Assembly (NCBI RefSeq): GCF_030915465.1 | Contig: NZ_CP133267.1 | Span: 3,461,001 to 3,525,000, forward strand | Source: Neobacillus sp. PS3-34 | GTDB lineage: Bacteria; Bacillota; Bacilli; Bacillales; Cytobacillaceae | Direction: 5' to 3' | DNA: 64,000 nt | Part shown: piece after piece, positions 37,224 through 47,850 of the stretch | How positions within the stretch are numbered: the stretch's first letter is position 1 | Layout of the letters: each line of letters opens with the position of its first letter | Notes under the pieces: generated by a model | What the model saw: only the letters and a program-made list of their open reading frames with translations | The model's database searches: none | Told to the model about the DNA's origin: nothing | Program-made: the position numbers and the translations under genes

Positions 37224-39549
37224 ATGGCGAAAGAGAAAGAACTGATCGTTCCCCTCCTGCCACTTCGAGGTCTGCTTGTCTATCCAACCATGGTCCTTCA
37301 TTTAGATGTAGGCCGGGAAAAGTCAGTGCAGGCACTTGAAAAAGCGATGGTAGATGACCATTTAATTTTTTTGACTACTCAAAAGGATATTTCTATAGAT
37401 GAACCATCTGAAGAGGATCTATATAAATTGGGGACGCTTACGAAAGTAAAGCAAATGCTCAAGCTTCCCAACGGAACAATCCGTGTGTTGGTTGAGGGAT
37501 TAAAGAGAGCCGAAATCGTTACGTTCCAGGATGAAAATGAATTTTATTCGGTGAGCCTGAAAACCTTCGAAGACAAGGTGGAGAAAGATGTTGAAGATCA
37601 GGCATTGATGAGAACGATGCTTGAGTATTTTGAGCAATACATAAAAATGTCCAAAAAAATATCTGCAGAAACGTATGCTTCTGTTACAGATATTGAGGAG
37701 CCAGGACGAATGGCTGACATCATTTCATCTCACCTGCCTTTAAAGCTAAAGGAGAAGCAGGAAATTCTTGAAACGATTGATGTTAAAAAGAGAATGAATC
37801 GAGTAATCGATATCATTCACAATGAACGAGAAGTACTAAACCTTGAGAAGAAAATCGGCCAGCGTGTTAAGCGTTCGATGGAACGTACGCAAAAAGAATA
37901 TTATTTGCGTGAGCAAATGAAAGGCCATACAAAAGGAACTAGGCGAAAAAGAAGGCAAAACAGGTGAGATTGCCGAATTGACAGAGAAAATCGATCTTGC
38001 CGGCATGCCTGACCATGTTAAGCTTACTGCTTTAAAAGAGCTGGACCGTTATGAAAAAGTTCCTTCTAGTTCTGCTGAAAGTGCAGTAATCAGGAATTAT
38101 ATTGAGTGGCTTGTTTCTCTTCCGTGGTCCAAGAAAACGGAGGATGACCTTGATATTCTTCGTGCCGAAAAAATACTAAATCAGGACCATTATGGCCTGG
38201 AAAAAGTAAAAGAACGGGTGCTTGAATACCTCGCAGTCCAAAAGCTTACAAATTCGCTAAAGGGTCCTATATTATGTCTGGCAGGGCCTCCCGGGGTAGG
38301 TAAAACCAGTCTGGCGAAATCGATTGCCACATCACTAAACCGCCATTTTGTCAGGGTTTCTCTGGGCGGTGTAAGGGATGAATCGGAAATTCGCGGACAT
38401 AGAAGAACCTATGTTGGTGCGATGCCAGGCAGGATTATTCAGGGCATGAAAAAAGCAGGTACAATCAATCCTGTTTTCCTGCTCGATGAAATTGATAAGA
38501 TGTCCAGCGATTTCAGGGGCGATCCATCTTCAGCGATGCTGGAAGTGCTCGATCCCGAACAGAACCATAATTTCAGCGACCACTATATAGAAGAAACATA
38601 TGACCTGTCTAAAGTTATGTTCATTGCGACAGCTAATAATTTATCAACCATTCCGGGACCGCTTTTGGACAGGATGGAGATTATTACGATTGCAGGATAT
38701 ACCGAAATTGAAAAGGTTCATATTACGAGAGATCATCTCCTTCCAAAGCAAATAAAGGAACATGGCCTGTCGAAGAGTATTTTGCAGGTGCGGGATGATG
38801 CCATTTTGAAAATTGTCCGTTATTACACACGCGAAGCTGGTGTAAGGAGCATGGAACGACAAATGGCTACGATTTGCCGGAAGACGGCGAAAATCGTTGT
38901 TTCAGGAGAAAAGAAACGTGTTATTATTACAGAGAAAAATGTAGAAGAATTTTTGGGCAAGCCAAAGTTCCGATACGGACAGGCTGAGCTTGAGGATCAG
39001 GTAGGAGTAGCTACAGGGCTGGCATATACAACTGTCGGCGGCGACACCCTCCAAATTGAAGTTTCCCTCTCACCAGGCAAAGGGAAATTGGTTTTAACAG
39101 GAAAACTGGGTGATGTCATGAAGGAATCTGCGCAGGCAGCTTTCAGCTATATTCGTTCCAAAGCGAAGGAACTTGGAATCGATCCCGCATTCCATGAAAA
39201 ATATGATATTCATATCCATGTTCCAGAAGGAGCTGTTCCAAAAGATGGGCCTTCAGCTGGAATCACCATGGCGACTGCACTCGTTTCGGCATTATCAGGA
39301 CGGCCAATTAGACGGGAAGTCGGAATGACAGGGGAAATAACCCTTAGGGGTAGAGTGCTGCCAATAGGCGGTTTAAAAGAAAAAACATTAAGTGCGCACA
39401 GGGCTGGACTTACTAAAGTGATTATTCCAAAGGATAACGAAAAGGATATTGATGATATTCCAGAAAGCGTCAGGAATGAAATGGATTTCGTGCTCGTCTC
39501 TCATGTGGATGAAGTATTGAAGCATGCCCTTGCAGAAGGTGGAGCGTAA
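37224..39549 (+). CDS. lonA: ATP-dependent protease LonA (one frameshift)
   Basis: A cytoplasmic AAA+ serine protease of about 774 residues that degrades damaged and regulatory proteins. Start ATG 37224 is nine bases from GGAGGT; ATG 37218 is too close. Domains: N-terminal LON substrate domain ([23 protein letters not shown] to about 200), coiled-coil region, Walker [16 protein letters not shown], Walker [13 protein letters not shown], and the protease domain with Ser in [18 protein letters not shown] and Lys in [15 protein letters not shown]. The frame breaks at GGCC 37924-37927. Here one base too many (AAAGGCC for AAAGCC) restores [20 protein letters not shown]. Intact otherwise; ysxC follows at once. 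Confidence 0.95.
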
Positions 39550-40134
39550 ATGAAAGTTGTTAGTTCAGAAATTGTAATCAGTGCAGTTAAACCCGACCAA
39601 TACCCTGAAGGGGATCTGCCCGAATTTGCTTTAGCAGGAAGGTCAAATGTAGGAAAGTCCTCGTTCATTAATAAACTGCTTAACCGCAAAGGACTTGCGA
39701 GAATCTCTTCCAAGCCAGGGAAAACTCAAACCTTAAATTTTTATATCATTAATGAGGTTCTCCATTTTGTGGATGTTCCGGGATATGGTTATGCGAAGGT
39801 TTCTAAAAGTGAACGGGCTGCCTGGGGCAAAATGATTGAAACGTATATAACTTCAAGGGAACAATTAAAGGCAGTCGTTTTAATTATTGATCTCCGTCAC
39901 CAGCCTACACAGGATGACGTTATGATGTACGAATTTTTAAAACATTATGAAATTCCCTGCATTGTCATAGCAACAAAGTGCGATAAAATTCCTAAAGGGA
40001 AATGGCAAAAGCATCTAAAGGTTGTCAAAGAAACACTGGACCTAGATCCAAACGACCAAATCATCCTTTTCTCGTCTGAAACAGGGGAAGGAAAAGATAA
40101 GGCATGGGCAACGATAGAGAGTTATATGAAATAA
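39550..40134 (+). CDS. ysxC: Ribosome biogenesis GTPase YsxC/EngB
   Basis: A 194-residue essential GTPase needed for 50S ribosomal subunit assembly. G motifs in order: G1 [10 protein letters not shown] (residues of about 31-40), G2 region [10 protein letters not shown]3 DVPGYG (about 75), G4 TKCDK (about 146), and the G5-like SSETGEG (about 177). The ATG starts directly after the lonA stop codon, so translation is coupled, as in B. subtilis. Normal length and intact. A strong terminator follows. Confidence 0.96.
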   Translation: MKVVSSEIVISAVKPDQYPEGDLPEFALAGRSNVGKSSFINKLLNRKGLARISSKPGKTQTLNFYIINEVLHFVDVPGYGYAKVSKSERAAWGKMIETYITSREQLKAVVLIIDLRHQPTQDDVMMYEFLKHYEIPCIVIATKCDKIPKGKWQKHLKVVKETLDLDPNDQIILFSSETGEGKDKAWATIESYMK

Positions 40135-40139
40135 TGAAA

Positions 40140-40178
40140 AAACGTCCGGACAAAGGGTCCGGACGTTTATTTTTTTTT
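40140..40178. terminator. Bidirectional terminator between ysxC and the minus-strand gene
   Basis: AACGTCCGGA paired with TCCGGACGTT around a 7-base loop, with a T-run on the plus side and AAAAAA upstream for the minus strand. Confidence 0.9.
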
Positions 40179-40650
40179 GAAAAATAAGAAGTAAGCTCCA
40201 AAGAGGATTAATACAGCCGGCCAAAATTTCCATGCCAGCGAAAATCCGTTTTGAACCAATCCAAGGTAGCCGGCAATTTTGTCGTAAAACAAAAGAAGCA
40301 CGGCCAAAAGGATGAATAACATAGCCTGGAATAATCCAGTGCCCGTTTTTTGATATCTGAGCAGAAAGCCGAGTGCAATTATGAAGATAAATGTCCCTAT
40401 ATGGTCAGGCCAGAATGCCAGATGATGAACGAGATGGAAATGCAGGCCAAAGCCTGCCAGGATAACCCCGGGAAGGATCGCTTCATGATCCTTTGAAAAG
40501 TAGCCCTGCCCAAGGAAGGCGGCACCAACAATGACCAACAGGGTAGGCCATGTATAAAATTGTTGAAATAAAGTGATTCCCGATTGCTGTAAAAAAAAGT
40601 CCACCAAAGCCAATTAAGATAATTCCAGGGAAAATTCGTTGATTTTTCAT
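40167..40650 (-). CDS. Small multi-pass membrane protein, LiaF/DUF5668-like (one frameshift)
   Basis: A minus-strand gene of about 160 residues when repaired, starting at ATG 40650 (MKNQRIFPGIILIGFG). The product is almost wholly hydrophobic: paired helices each opened by an (I/L)PG(V/I)IL or WP(A/T)LL motif (FPGIILIGFG, YTWPTLLVIVGAAFLGQG, LPGVILAGFG, FWPAVLILFGAYFLF). This resembles the LiaF/LiaI transmembrane repeat family. The frame changes near the T-run at about 40591-40598; one base fewer there joins the two parts. The function is unknown. It is convergent with ysxC and divergent from hemA. Confidence 0.7.
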
Positions 40651-40818
40651 GAAATACACCACTTCCAGAAAGGTTCACTTGAATCCAAGCTGATTTTTTG
40701 ATACTGTACTTAGGGAAGTATTTGTCGATTAATGAATATCCTAGCCATTCATTTTTTTATAATATCACATAGTTTCGTTTTCTGTTCACATTTTTTGGGC
40801 AAAATGAAAAATAACCCA

Positions 40819-40827
40819 TGATATAAT
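40819..40827 (+). promoter_or_regulatory. Extended -10 promoter of the hem operon
   Basis: TGATATAAT, 44 bases before the hemA start. No good -35 is seen. No clear PerR box was found. Confidence 0.6.
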
Positions 40828-40870
40828 TAGACTAGTTAAGAATGAACATTTATTAGGGGGTCTTGAAAAA

Positions 40871-42217
40871 ATGCATACGTTAGTGGTCGGTATTAACTAT
40901 AGAACAGCCCCTGTTGAAATCAGAGAACGGCTCACTTTTGATCCATCCTTTATTGCGGATGCGACAAAAAAATTAAACACCAAGAAGAGCATTTTGGAGA
41001 ATGTTATTCTTTCAACCTGCAACCGTACGGAAATTTATGCAGTGGTTGACCAACTGCATACTGGCCGTTACTATATGAAAGAATTTTTATCTGAGTGGTT
41101 TGGCATGGAACAGGACGAATTTTCTCCTTTCCTTTTCATATATGAGGAAGAGGCGGCCGTCGAGCATTTGTTCAAAGTAGCCTGCGGACTTAACTCCATG
41201 ATTCTTGGTGAAACGCAGATTCTTGGGCAGGTTCGTTCCAGCTTCCTGCTATCTCAACAGGAGCAGACAACAGGTACAGTGTTTAACCATCTTTTTAAAC
41301 AGGCAATCACGCTTGCCAAGCGCGGCCATTCTGAAACAGATATTGGTGCCAATGCCGTTTCAGTCAGTTATGCGGCAGTTGAACTTGCAAAGAAAATTTT
41401 TGGGTCCCTCGAAAATAAACATGTACTTATTTTTGGTGCAGGAAAAATGGGCGAACTAGCCGCCCAGAATTTACAAGGCAGCGGAGTGAAAAAAGTAACG
41501 GTCATCAACCGTACATTCGAGAAAGCTGTCGGGCTTGCGGAAAAATTTGACGGTCAGGCAAGGACTATGCAGGAGCTTCAGGCTTCATTAACCGAAGCGG
41601 ATATTTTAATCAGCTCAACTGGCTCAAATGGGATTGTCATTACAAAAGAGATGATGGCAGCTGTGGAAAAAATGCGGAAGGGTAAACCGCTTTTTATGGT
41701 TGATATCGCCGTACCACGTGATTTAGACCCGAATATTGCAGAACTGGAAAATGTCTTTTTATATGATATAGATGATTTAGAAGGAATTGTGGAAGCAAAC
41801 CTTCAGGAAAGAAAAAAGGCTGCAGAAAAAATCTCGATTATGGTAGAAAAAGAGATAGTAGAATTTAAGCAGTGGCTTGGTTTGCTTGGAGTTGTCCCAG
41901 TCATTACTGCCTTAAGGGAAAAAGCGCTGGCGATCCAGTCTGAGACGATGGAAAGCATTGAACGAAAGCTCCCTGAACTGTCAGAACGGGATAAAAAAGT
42001 ATTAAACAAACATACAAAGAGTATTATTAACCAGCTTTTAAAAGATCCTATTTTGCAGGCAAAGGAATTGGCTGCACGGCCGGATGCTGAAGATGCTCTG
42101 GATTTATTCGTGAAAATCTTTAATATAGAAGCTCTTGTTGAAGAGCAAAATCAACTGAAAGCAGCCGAACCAGTTAAGATGATGGTTCAAGCACCTCAGG
42201 CTTCCTTTCAGTCGTAA
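40871..42217 (+). CDS. hemA: Glutamyl-tRNA reductase
   Basis: A 448-residue glutamyl-tRNA reductase, first committed step of C5-pathway heme synthesis, reducing glutamyl-tRNA with NADPH to glutamate-1-semialdehyde. Motifs: [13 protein letters not shown] at the N-terminus; [13 protein letters not shown] with the catalytic Cys (about 50); [16 protein letters not shown]; the nucleotide-binding [12 protein letters not shown] (about 190); and [14 protein letters not shown]. The ATG follows AGGGGGTC. First gene of hemAXCDBL. Intact. Confidence 0.96.
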   Translation: MHTLVVGINYRTAPVEIRERLTFDPSFIADATKKLNTKKSILENVILSTCNRTEIYAVVDQLHTGRYYMKEFLSEWFGMEQDEFSPFLFIYEEEAAVEHLFKVACGLNSMILGETQILGQVRSSFLLSQQEQTTGTVFNHLFKQAITLAKRGHSETDIGANAVSVSYAAVELAKKIFGSLENKHVLIFGAGKMGELAAQNLQGSGVKKVTVINRTFEKAVGLAEKFDGQARTMQELQASLTEADILISSTGSNGIVITKEMMAAVEKMRKGKPLFMVDIAVPRDLDPNIAELENVFLYDIDDLEGIVEANLQERKKAAEKISIMVEKEIVEFKQWLGLLGVVPVITALREKALAIQSETMESIERKLPELSERDKKVLNKHTKSIINQLLKDPILQAKELAARPDAEDALDLFVKIFNIEALVEEQNQLKAAEPVKMMVQAPQASFQS

Positions 42218-42231
42218 GTGAGGTACAGTCT

Positions 42232-43065
42232 ATGTTTGACATCCATATGACAAGACTGCACGAACTTACAGTTGTTATCTATGCCTTCAGCGTGCTGTTA
42301 TATTTCTTTGATTTCATTCACCATAACCGGAAGGCAAACCGAGCAGCCTTCTGGTTACTTGCATTTGTGTGGATTTTGCAAACGGTATTTCTATTTTTAT
42401 ATATGATGAAAACAGGGCGTTTTCCCGTGTTGACCATATTCGAAGGCCTTTATTTCTACGCCTGGGTTCTGGTTACGCTGTCCCTTGGCATTAACAGGCT
42501 GTTAAGAGTCGATTTTATCGTTTTTTTTACGAATATTCTCGGATTTATCGTTATGGTTATACATACCTTTGCACCTGTTCAGTATGGGTCGCATATCATC
42601 GGGCAAAAGCTAATGTCCGAGCTGCTTCTCATACATATTACAATGGCGATTCTTTCCTACGGAGCCTTCTCACTTTCCTTTGTGTTCTCCCTGCTGTATT
42701 TGTTTCAATACGATTTATTGAAAAAGAAAAAGTGGGGAAAAAGGCTTATGCGCCTGGCTGATTTAACGAAACTTGAGAACCTCTCTTATTTACTTGCAGT
42801 TATCGGTGTTCCGATGCTGATATTGAGCCTGATACTGGGGCTGCAATGGGCTATATTAAAGGTTCCGGGCATGTCATGGTACGACGCAAAGGTGATTGGC
42901 TCCTTCATCGTATTGACCACATACAGCATCTACCTTTACCTTCGCATTGGCAGGAATCTTGCAGGGAAAACCCTGGCTTTATGGAACGTAGGCTCTTTTT
43001 TAATCGTACTTATCAACTTTTTTCTTTTTGGTCAATTATCATCATTCCATATTTGGAATTCGTAA
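42232..43065 (+). CDS. hemX: HemX, cytochrome c assembly-like membrane protein
   Basis: A 277-residue membrane protein with about eight transmembrane helices, related to the CcsA/cytochrome c assembly family. In B. subtilis HemX lowers the level of HemA. It shows conserved segments such as [38 protein letters not shown] and [20 protein letters not shown]. It starts 14 bases after hemA and is 14 bases from hemC, in one operon. Intact. Confidence 0.92.
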   Translation: MFDIHMTRLHELTVVIYAFSVLLYFFDFIHHNRKANRAAFWLLAFVWILQTVFLFLYMMKTGRFPVLTIFEGLYFYAWVLVTLSLGINRLLRVDFIVFFTNILGFIVMVIHTFAPVQYGSHIIGQKLMSELLLIHITMAILSYGAFSLSFVFSLLYLFQYDLLKKKKWGKRLMRLADLTKLENLSYLLAVIGVPMLILSLILGLQWAILKVPGMSWYDAKVIGSFIVLTTYSIYLYLRIGRNLAGKTLALWNVGSFLIVLINFFLFGQLSSFHIWNS

Positions 43066-43079
43066 ATCAGGAGGCAGTC

Positions 43080-44015
43080 ATGAGAAAAATAATTGTTGGT
43101 TCAAGACGCAGTAAACTTGCATTAACACAAACGAATTGGGTTATAGAGCAATTGAAAAAACTTGGTGCTCCCTTTGAATTTGAAGTGAAAGAAATTGTAA
43201 CAAAAGGAGACCGTATTCTTGATGTCACTTTATCCAAAGTCGGAGGCAAAGGATTATTCGTAAAAGAAATTGAACAGGCAATGTTGAATAAAGAGATAGA
43301 TATGGCCGTTCACAGTATGAAGGATATGCCGGCTGTACTGCCAGAAGGTCTGACAATTGGAAGTATCCCATTTCGTGAAGACCATCGTGATGCGCTTATT
43401 TCCAGGAACCACATTCCGTTGAAGGATTTAAAAGAAGGCTCAGTTATTGGTACGAGCAGCTTACGCAGAAGTTCACAGCTTCTTAAGCAGCGTCCTGATT
43501 TAGAGATTAAATGGATTAGAGGAAATGTAGATACTAGATTAAGCAAGCTTGAAGAAGAAGAGTATGATGCGATTATCCTTGCTGCAGCAGGTTTATCCCG
43601 TCTTGGATGGGCAACTGATGTCGTAACGGAGTTTTTGGATGCTGAAAGCTGTGTGCCTGCAGTTGGCCAGGGAGCGCTTTCTATTGAGTGCCGTGAAGAC
43701 GACAAAGAACTGCTGGAACTTCTTGATAAGTTTACATGTGAAAAAACAGATAGAGCCGTTCGTGCAGAACGTGCATACCTTCATAAAATGGAGGGCGGCT
43801 GCCAGGTTCCTATTGCAGGATTTGCTTATATTGATGAAAACGAAGAAATTGTATTAACTGCGCTAGTAGCTTCACCTGATGGCAAAGAAGTATACAAGGA
43901 AGAAGTTAGAGGTATGGAGCCTGAGGATGTGGGAGTGCGGGCAGCCAGCATGTTAATTGAAAAAGGTGCAAAAGAACTGATCGATAAGGTTAAACAGGAG
44001 CTTGAGGGTGAATGA
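43080..44015 (+). CDS. hemC: Porphobilinogen deaminase (hydroxymethylbilane synthase)
   Basis: A 311-residue enzyme that joins four porphobilinogens into hydroxymethylbilane. Motifs: [53 protein letters not shown] with the catalytic Asp; [11 protein letters not shown]; and [14 protein letters not shown], whose Cys carries the dipyrromethane cofactor. Start ATG 43080 follows AGGAGGC and removes a long spurious upstream extension into hemX. Its stop overlaps the hemD start (ATGA). Intact. Confidence 0.97.
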   Translation: MRKIIVGSRRSKLALTQTNWVIEQLKKLGAPFEFEVKEIVTKGDRILDVTLSKVGGKGLFVKEIEQAMLNKEIDMAVHSMKDMPAVLPEGLTIGSIPFREDHRDALISRNHIPLKDLKEGSVIGTSSLRRSSQLLKQRPDLEIKWIRGNVDTRLSKLEEEEYDAIILAAAGLSRLGWATDVVTEFLDAESCVPAVGQGALSIECREDDKELLELLDKFTCEKTDRAVRAERAYLHKMEGGCQVPIAGFAYIDENEEIVLTALVASPDGKEVYKEEVRGMEPEDVGVRAASMLIEKGAKELIDKVKQELEGE

Positions 44016-44781
44016 TAAAACCGTTACCCCTGCTTAATAAAAAAGTTCTCGTACCAAGAGGAAAAAAGCAGGCAAAGCCATTTTCGCAATTAGTTGAAAA
44101 GTATGGAGGGATTCCAATTGAAATCCCTCTTATTGCCTTTACACCATTCACGCAGATGGCAGCCTTCTTCAATTGCTTAAATCTATTGATACATACGATT
44201 GGATTATTTTTACAAGTAATGTTACTGTGGAAACACTTTTATCTTTTTATAATAAACAAGAGCTTGCGTTGTTCCCAAAGATTGCTGTAATTGGTGAGAG
44301 AACACAGAAGGTCTTAAATGAAAATGGTCTTAAAGTCAGCTTTCTGCCATCCGAATATGTAGCTGAAGCCTTTGCGGCTGAATTCGCTCCCTATGTCAAA
44401 GAAGGAGATAGAATTCTCATTCCAAAAGGAAACCTGGCAAGGGACGTAATAGCTGAATCGCTTCGAAAAAAGGGTGCGGCTGTTGATGAAGCGATTGTAT
44501 ATGAAACATACATGCCGGAGGATAGCCGGGTATTGCTCTCAGAAAAGCTTGCAAAAAAAGACCTTGATATTCTGCTCTTTACAAGCCCGTCCACGGTAGA
44601 ACATTTTATGGACGTTGTGAAGGAAAATAAACTGGGTGACCTAATCGAGGAATGCCTGATAGGTTGTATTGGACCTGTTACGAAAGAGAAAATTCAATCG
44701 TACGGATTATTAGTCCATGCTGCGCCCGAGGTGTATACTGTAGAAGAGATGCTTAAAAGCATGATAGTCTATATAAATTAA
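44012..44781 (+). CDS. hemD: Uroporphyrinogen-III synthase (one frameshift)
   Basis: About 256 residues when repaired. It cyclises hydroxymethylbilane to uroporphyrinogen III with inversion of ring D. The sequence is weakly conserved as usual, but the two-lobed pattern is visible: [121 protein letters not shown]; and [16 protein letters not shown]. The frame changes near 44151; one base added there restores the join to [16 protein letters not shown]. Start overlaps hemC. Confidence 0.9.
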
Positions 44782-44799
44782 TATTTGGAGGTAATGAAA

Positions 44800-45777
44800 A
44801 TGGAACTCCATTTTTCACGTCATCGCCGCCTGCGCCAGAGCGCAAATATGCGTGCACTTGTTAGAGAAAACCATCTTAGAGCGGAGGATTTTATTTACCC
44901 GCTTTTTATCGTAGAAGGAGAAAAAACAAAAAACGAAGTCTCTTCCATGCCCGGAGTTTTCCAAATATCAATGGATTATCTCCAAGAGGAAATGGAAGAA
45001 ATCGTTTCGCTTGGAATCAAATCAGTAATCCTATTCGGTGTGCCTGCTGAAAAGGACGAATGTGGAGAGCAGGCGTACCATGACCATGGGATTGTCCAGG
45101 AAGCAACCCGCTTCATAAAGGATCGCTTCCCTGAAATGATTGTTGTTGCCGATACATGTCTGTGTGAATATACGAGCCATGGCCACTGCGGTGTAGTGGA
45201 AGGAGATCGTGTCTTAAATGATGCATCGCTTGAATTGCTTGTCAAAACAGCCGTTAGCCAGGCAAAAGCAGGAGCTGATATCATTGCTCCATCGAATATG
45301 ATGGACGGGTTCGTTGCTGCCATTCGTGCCGGCTTGGACGAAGCAGGATTCGAGGAAGTTCCAATTATGTCTTATGCTGTTAAATATTCTTCAGCTTTTT
45401 ATGGTCCTTTCCGCGATGCGGCGGACAGTACGCCTCAATTCGGGGATCGCAAGACATACCAAATGGATCCTGCCAATCGAATGGAAGCGTTAAGAGAAGC
45501 AGAATCTGATGTTAATGAGGGAGCAGATTTCCTTATTGTTAAGCCGGGTATGCCATATCTTGATATCGTCAGAGATGTTAAGAATAACTTTAACCTGCCA
45601 GTTGTGATTTACAATGTCAGCGGTGAATACTCAATGGTCAAAGCAGCTGCACTGAACGGCTGGATCGATGAGAAGAAAATCGTCCTTGAGATGCTAGTTG
45701 GTATGAAGCGAGCTGGTGCTGATCTGATTATCACGTATTTTGCAAAGGATGCTGTCCGCTGGTTAAATGAAGAATAA
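44800..45777 (+). CDS. hemB: Delta-aminolevulinic acid dehydratase (porphobilinogen synthase)
   Basis: A 325-residue enzyme condensing two 5-aminolevulinate molecules to porphobilinogen. Motifs: the cysteine-rich metal site [18 protein letters not shown]; the active-site lysine regions [19 protein letters not shown] and [12 protein letters not shown]; and [12 protein letters not shown]. Start ATG 44800 is seven bases from GGAGGT, better than ATG 44794 or TTG 44785. It lies in order between hemD and hemL. Intact. Confidence 0.96.
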   Translation: MELHFSRHRRLRQSANMRALVRENHLRAEDFIYPLFIVEGEKTKNEVSSMPGVFQISMDYLQEEMEEIVSLGIKSVILFGVPAEKDECGEQAYHDHGIVQEATRFIKDRFPEMIVVADTCLCEYTSHGHCGVVEGDRVLNDASLELLVKTAVSQAKAGADIIAPSNMMDGFVAAIRAGLDEAGFEEVPIMSYAVKYSSAFYGPFRDAADSTPQFGDRKTYQMDPANRMEALREAESDVNEGADFLIVKPGMPYLDIVRDVKNNFNLPVVIYNVSGEYSMVKAAALNGWIDEKKIVLEMLVGMKRAGADLIITYFAKDAVRWLNEE

Positions 45778-45801
45778 TTTTATTTAAAGTGAGGGAATGA
45801 G

Positions 45802-47090
45802 ATGCGCTCATACGCAAAATCGATTGAAGCCTTCAAGGAAGCTAAAGGTTTAATGCCAGGCGGTGTAAATAGCCCTGTCCGCGCATTCAAATCGGTGAAC
45901 ATGGATCCTATTTTCATGGAACGCGGAAAAGGATCAAAAATTTATGATATCGATGGCAATGAATATATTGATTATGTTTTATCTTGGGCCCTCTAATCCT
46001 GGGTCATACAAATGACAGGGTTGTAGAAGGGATTAAAAAGGTAGCTGAATTGGGCACGAGTTACGGCGCGCCAACCTTAATGGAAAATGAGCTCGCAAAG
46101 CTTGTCATCGAACGTGTGCCTTCGATTGAAGTCGTACGTATGGTTTCTTCAGGTACTGAGGCAACGATGAGTGCTCTTCGCCTTGCAAGGGGATATACCG
46201 GCCGTAATAAGATCTTGAAATTTGAAGGTTGTTATCACGGGCATGGGGATTCGCTTCTGATCAAAGCGGGTTCAGGAGTAGCAACACTTGGTTTGCCAGA
46301 CAGCCCTGGCGTTCCGGAAGGTGTGGCAAAAAATACAATAACCGTTCCTTATAACGACCTTGAAAGCGTCAGGTATGCATTCGAACAGTTTGGCGATGAT
46401 ATTGCAGGAGTTATTGTAGAACCAGTTGCCGGCAATATGGGTGTCGTTCCTCCACTTCCAGGCTTCCTTGAAGGGCTAAGGGATATCACTTCACAATTTG
46501 GAGCACTTCTTATCTTTGATGAGGTAATGACAGGCTTCCGGGTTGGCTACAACTGTGCACAAGGGTATTTTAATGTGACGCCTGACATTACCTGCCTTGG
46601 AAAAGTAATTGGCGGCGGCCTTCCAGTAGGTGCCTATGGCGGAAAAGCGGAAATCATGGAGAGAATCGCTCCTAGCGGTCCTATCTATCAAGCCGGAACA
46701 CTTTCAGGAAATCCATTGGCCATGACAGCGGGCTATGAAACACTAAGCCAGCTGACACCGGAGCACTACAATGAATTTATCCGTAAAGGTGACATGCTCG
46801 AAGAGGGATTAAAGGCAGCTGCTGAAAAGCATGGTATTCCGATTACAGTGAATCGCGCTGGCTCCATGATTGGTTTCTTCTTTACGAATGAGAAAGTAAC
46901 AAATTATGATAAAGCGAAGACATCGAATCTCGAATATTTCGCATCCTACTATCAGGAAATGGCTAACCAGGGAGTATTCCTGCCGCCATCACAGTTTGAG
47001 GGGCTATTCCTATCAACCGCCCACACTGATGAAGACATTGAAAAAACAATTCAGGCTGCAGAAACAGCATTTTCAAAATTAAAAAAATAA
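45802..47090 (+). CDS. hemL: Glutamate-1-semialdehyde 2,1-aminomutase (one frameshift)
   Basis: A PLP-dependent class III aminotransferase of about 429 residues that makes 5-aminolevulinate, product of the HemA-HemL pair. Motifs: [67 protein letters not shown]; the PLP lysine in [17 protein letters not shown]; and [13 protein letters not shown]. The frame breaks at GGCC 45987-45990; one G restores [16 protein letters not shown]. The gene is essential for heme synthesis, so a technical error is likely. It closes the hem operon. Confidence 0.95.
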
Positions 47091-47191
47091 TTTTAGACAC
47101 CCGTACTGTATAGGTATGGGTTTACTTGTAAGGTACAAAACGGTAAATCGCAGACCAAATCAAATAGCAAATCATATAAACTTCAAAGTCA

Positions 47192-47229
47192 AAAAGGCTT
47201 AGAGATGCAAATATCTCTAAGCTTTTTTT
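47192..47229 (+). terminator. Terminator after the hem operon
   Basis: GCTTAGAGAT (47197-47206) paired with ATCTCTAAGC (47213-47222), then a T-run. A weaker hairpin (ACCCGTAC/GTATGGGT, 47099-47121) lies just after hemL. Confidence 0.88.
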
Positions 47230-47269
47230 GAATTTTCTTTTTTTTACTAAAGCACCCGTAAGTTGTACA

Positions 47270-47510
47270 AGTTCATTAGACGCTAAAGCGAGTTTGATAA
47301 ATAAGCGGAGAAATTTCTCTTAATTAGGAAATAGCACTGAAAATAGCTTAAATAGACGGAAAGATTCAGACTATTGACTCAAAAAACGTGAAAATGGTTA
47401 ATTTTGCTTTGCTTAATCGGAAAACCTCCGCTTATATACCCCGAACCGAGCTCTATTCTCCAGTCTAACGGAAAAATCTCCGCTTATTTTAAACATCACT
47501 GGTTACTCAA
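47270..47510. repeat. Degenerate repeat segment with CGGAAAAATCTCCGCTTAT-type units
   Basis: Several related units occur in this non-coding segment: ATAAGCGGAGAAATTTCTC (about 47299), AATCGGAAAACCTCCGCTTAT (about 47416) and AACGGAAAAATCTCCGCTTAT (about 47468), in both orientations. No gene was found. They look like a dispersed intergenic repeat of this group of bacteria. Confidence 0.55.
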
Positions 47511-47644
47511 TTAAGGATAAGTCTTCTTACTAAATCACAAATAATTCACACACCCCCAATAATGATTTCCTACCCTGTGATTTACGATATGAATTAAGAA
47601 AAAATAAGCAATTAAAATTCGCCAAAATGTTGATAAATCAATAA

Positions 47645-47685
47645 AAAACGCACTGTGAATGATATCGTGAATTCAAGTGCGTTTT
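47645..47685 (+). terminator. Hairpin with T-run in the hemL-spoVID gap
   Basis: Perfect 10-base stem AAAACGCACT/AGTGCGTTTT around a 21-base loop that itself contains TGAATNNNATTCA. No gene precedes it directly, so it may belong to a small RNA or be a structural element. Confidence 0.5.
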
Positions 47686-47721
47686 CATATGTGTTTTACA
47701 ATGTTTACACCTCTAAAGTAA

Positions 47722-47753
47722 ACCCGTTACCGTATAGGTATGGGTGTTTTTTT
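47722..47753 (+). terminator. Second hairpin resembling the one after hemL
   Basis: ACCCGTTAC...GTATGGGT followed by GTTTTTTT. It shares CCGTATAGGTATGGGT-like sequence with 47099-47121, indicating a duplicated terminator about 620 bases away. Confidence 0.55.
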
Positions 47754-47850
47754 AATTCTGGACGCTTTTTTATCATAAATAAATAGCTGGTTTCATAGAG
47801 TGTAAGTGACATAGTGATTTTACGTGAAGGAAACGAAAGGAGGAGTCGCT

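Noticed and set aside
40757..40771. PerR box upstream of hemA
   Set aside because: Only a half-site TTATAAT is present; the second half does not match.
42846..43079. Upstream extension of hemC into hemX
   Set aside because: It overlaps hemX coding sequence. ATG 43080 with AGGAGGC gives the normal HemC N-terminus.
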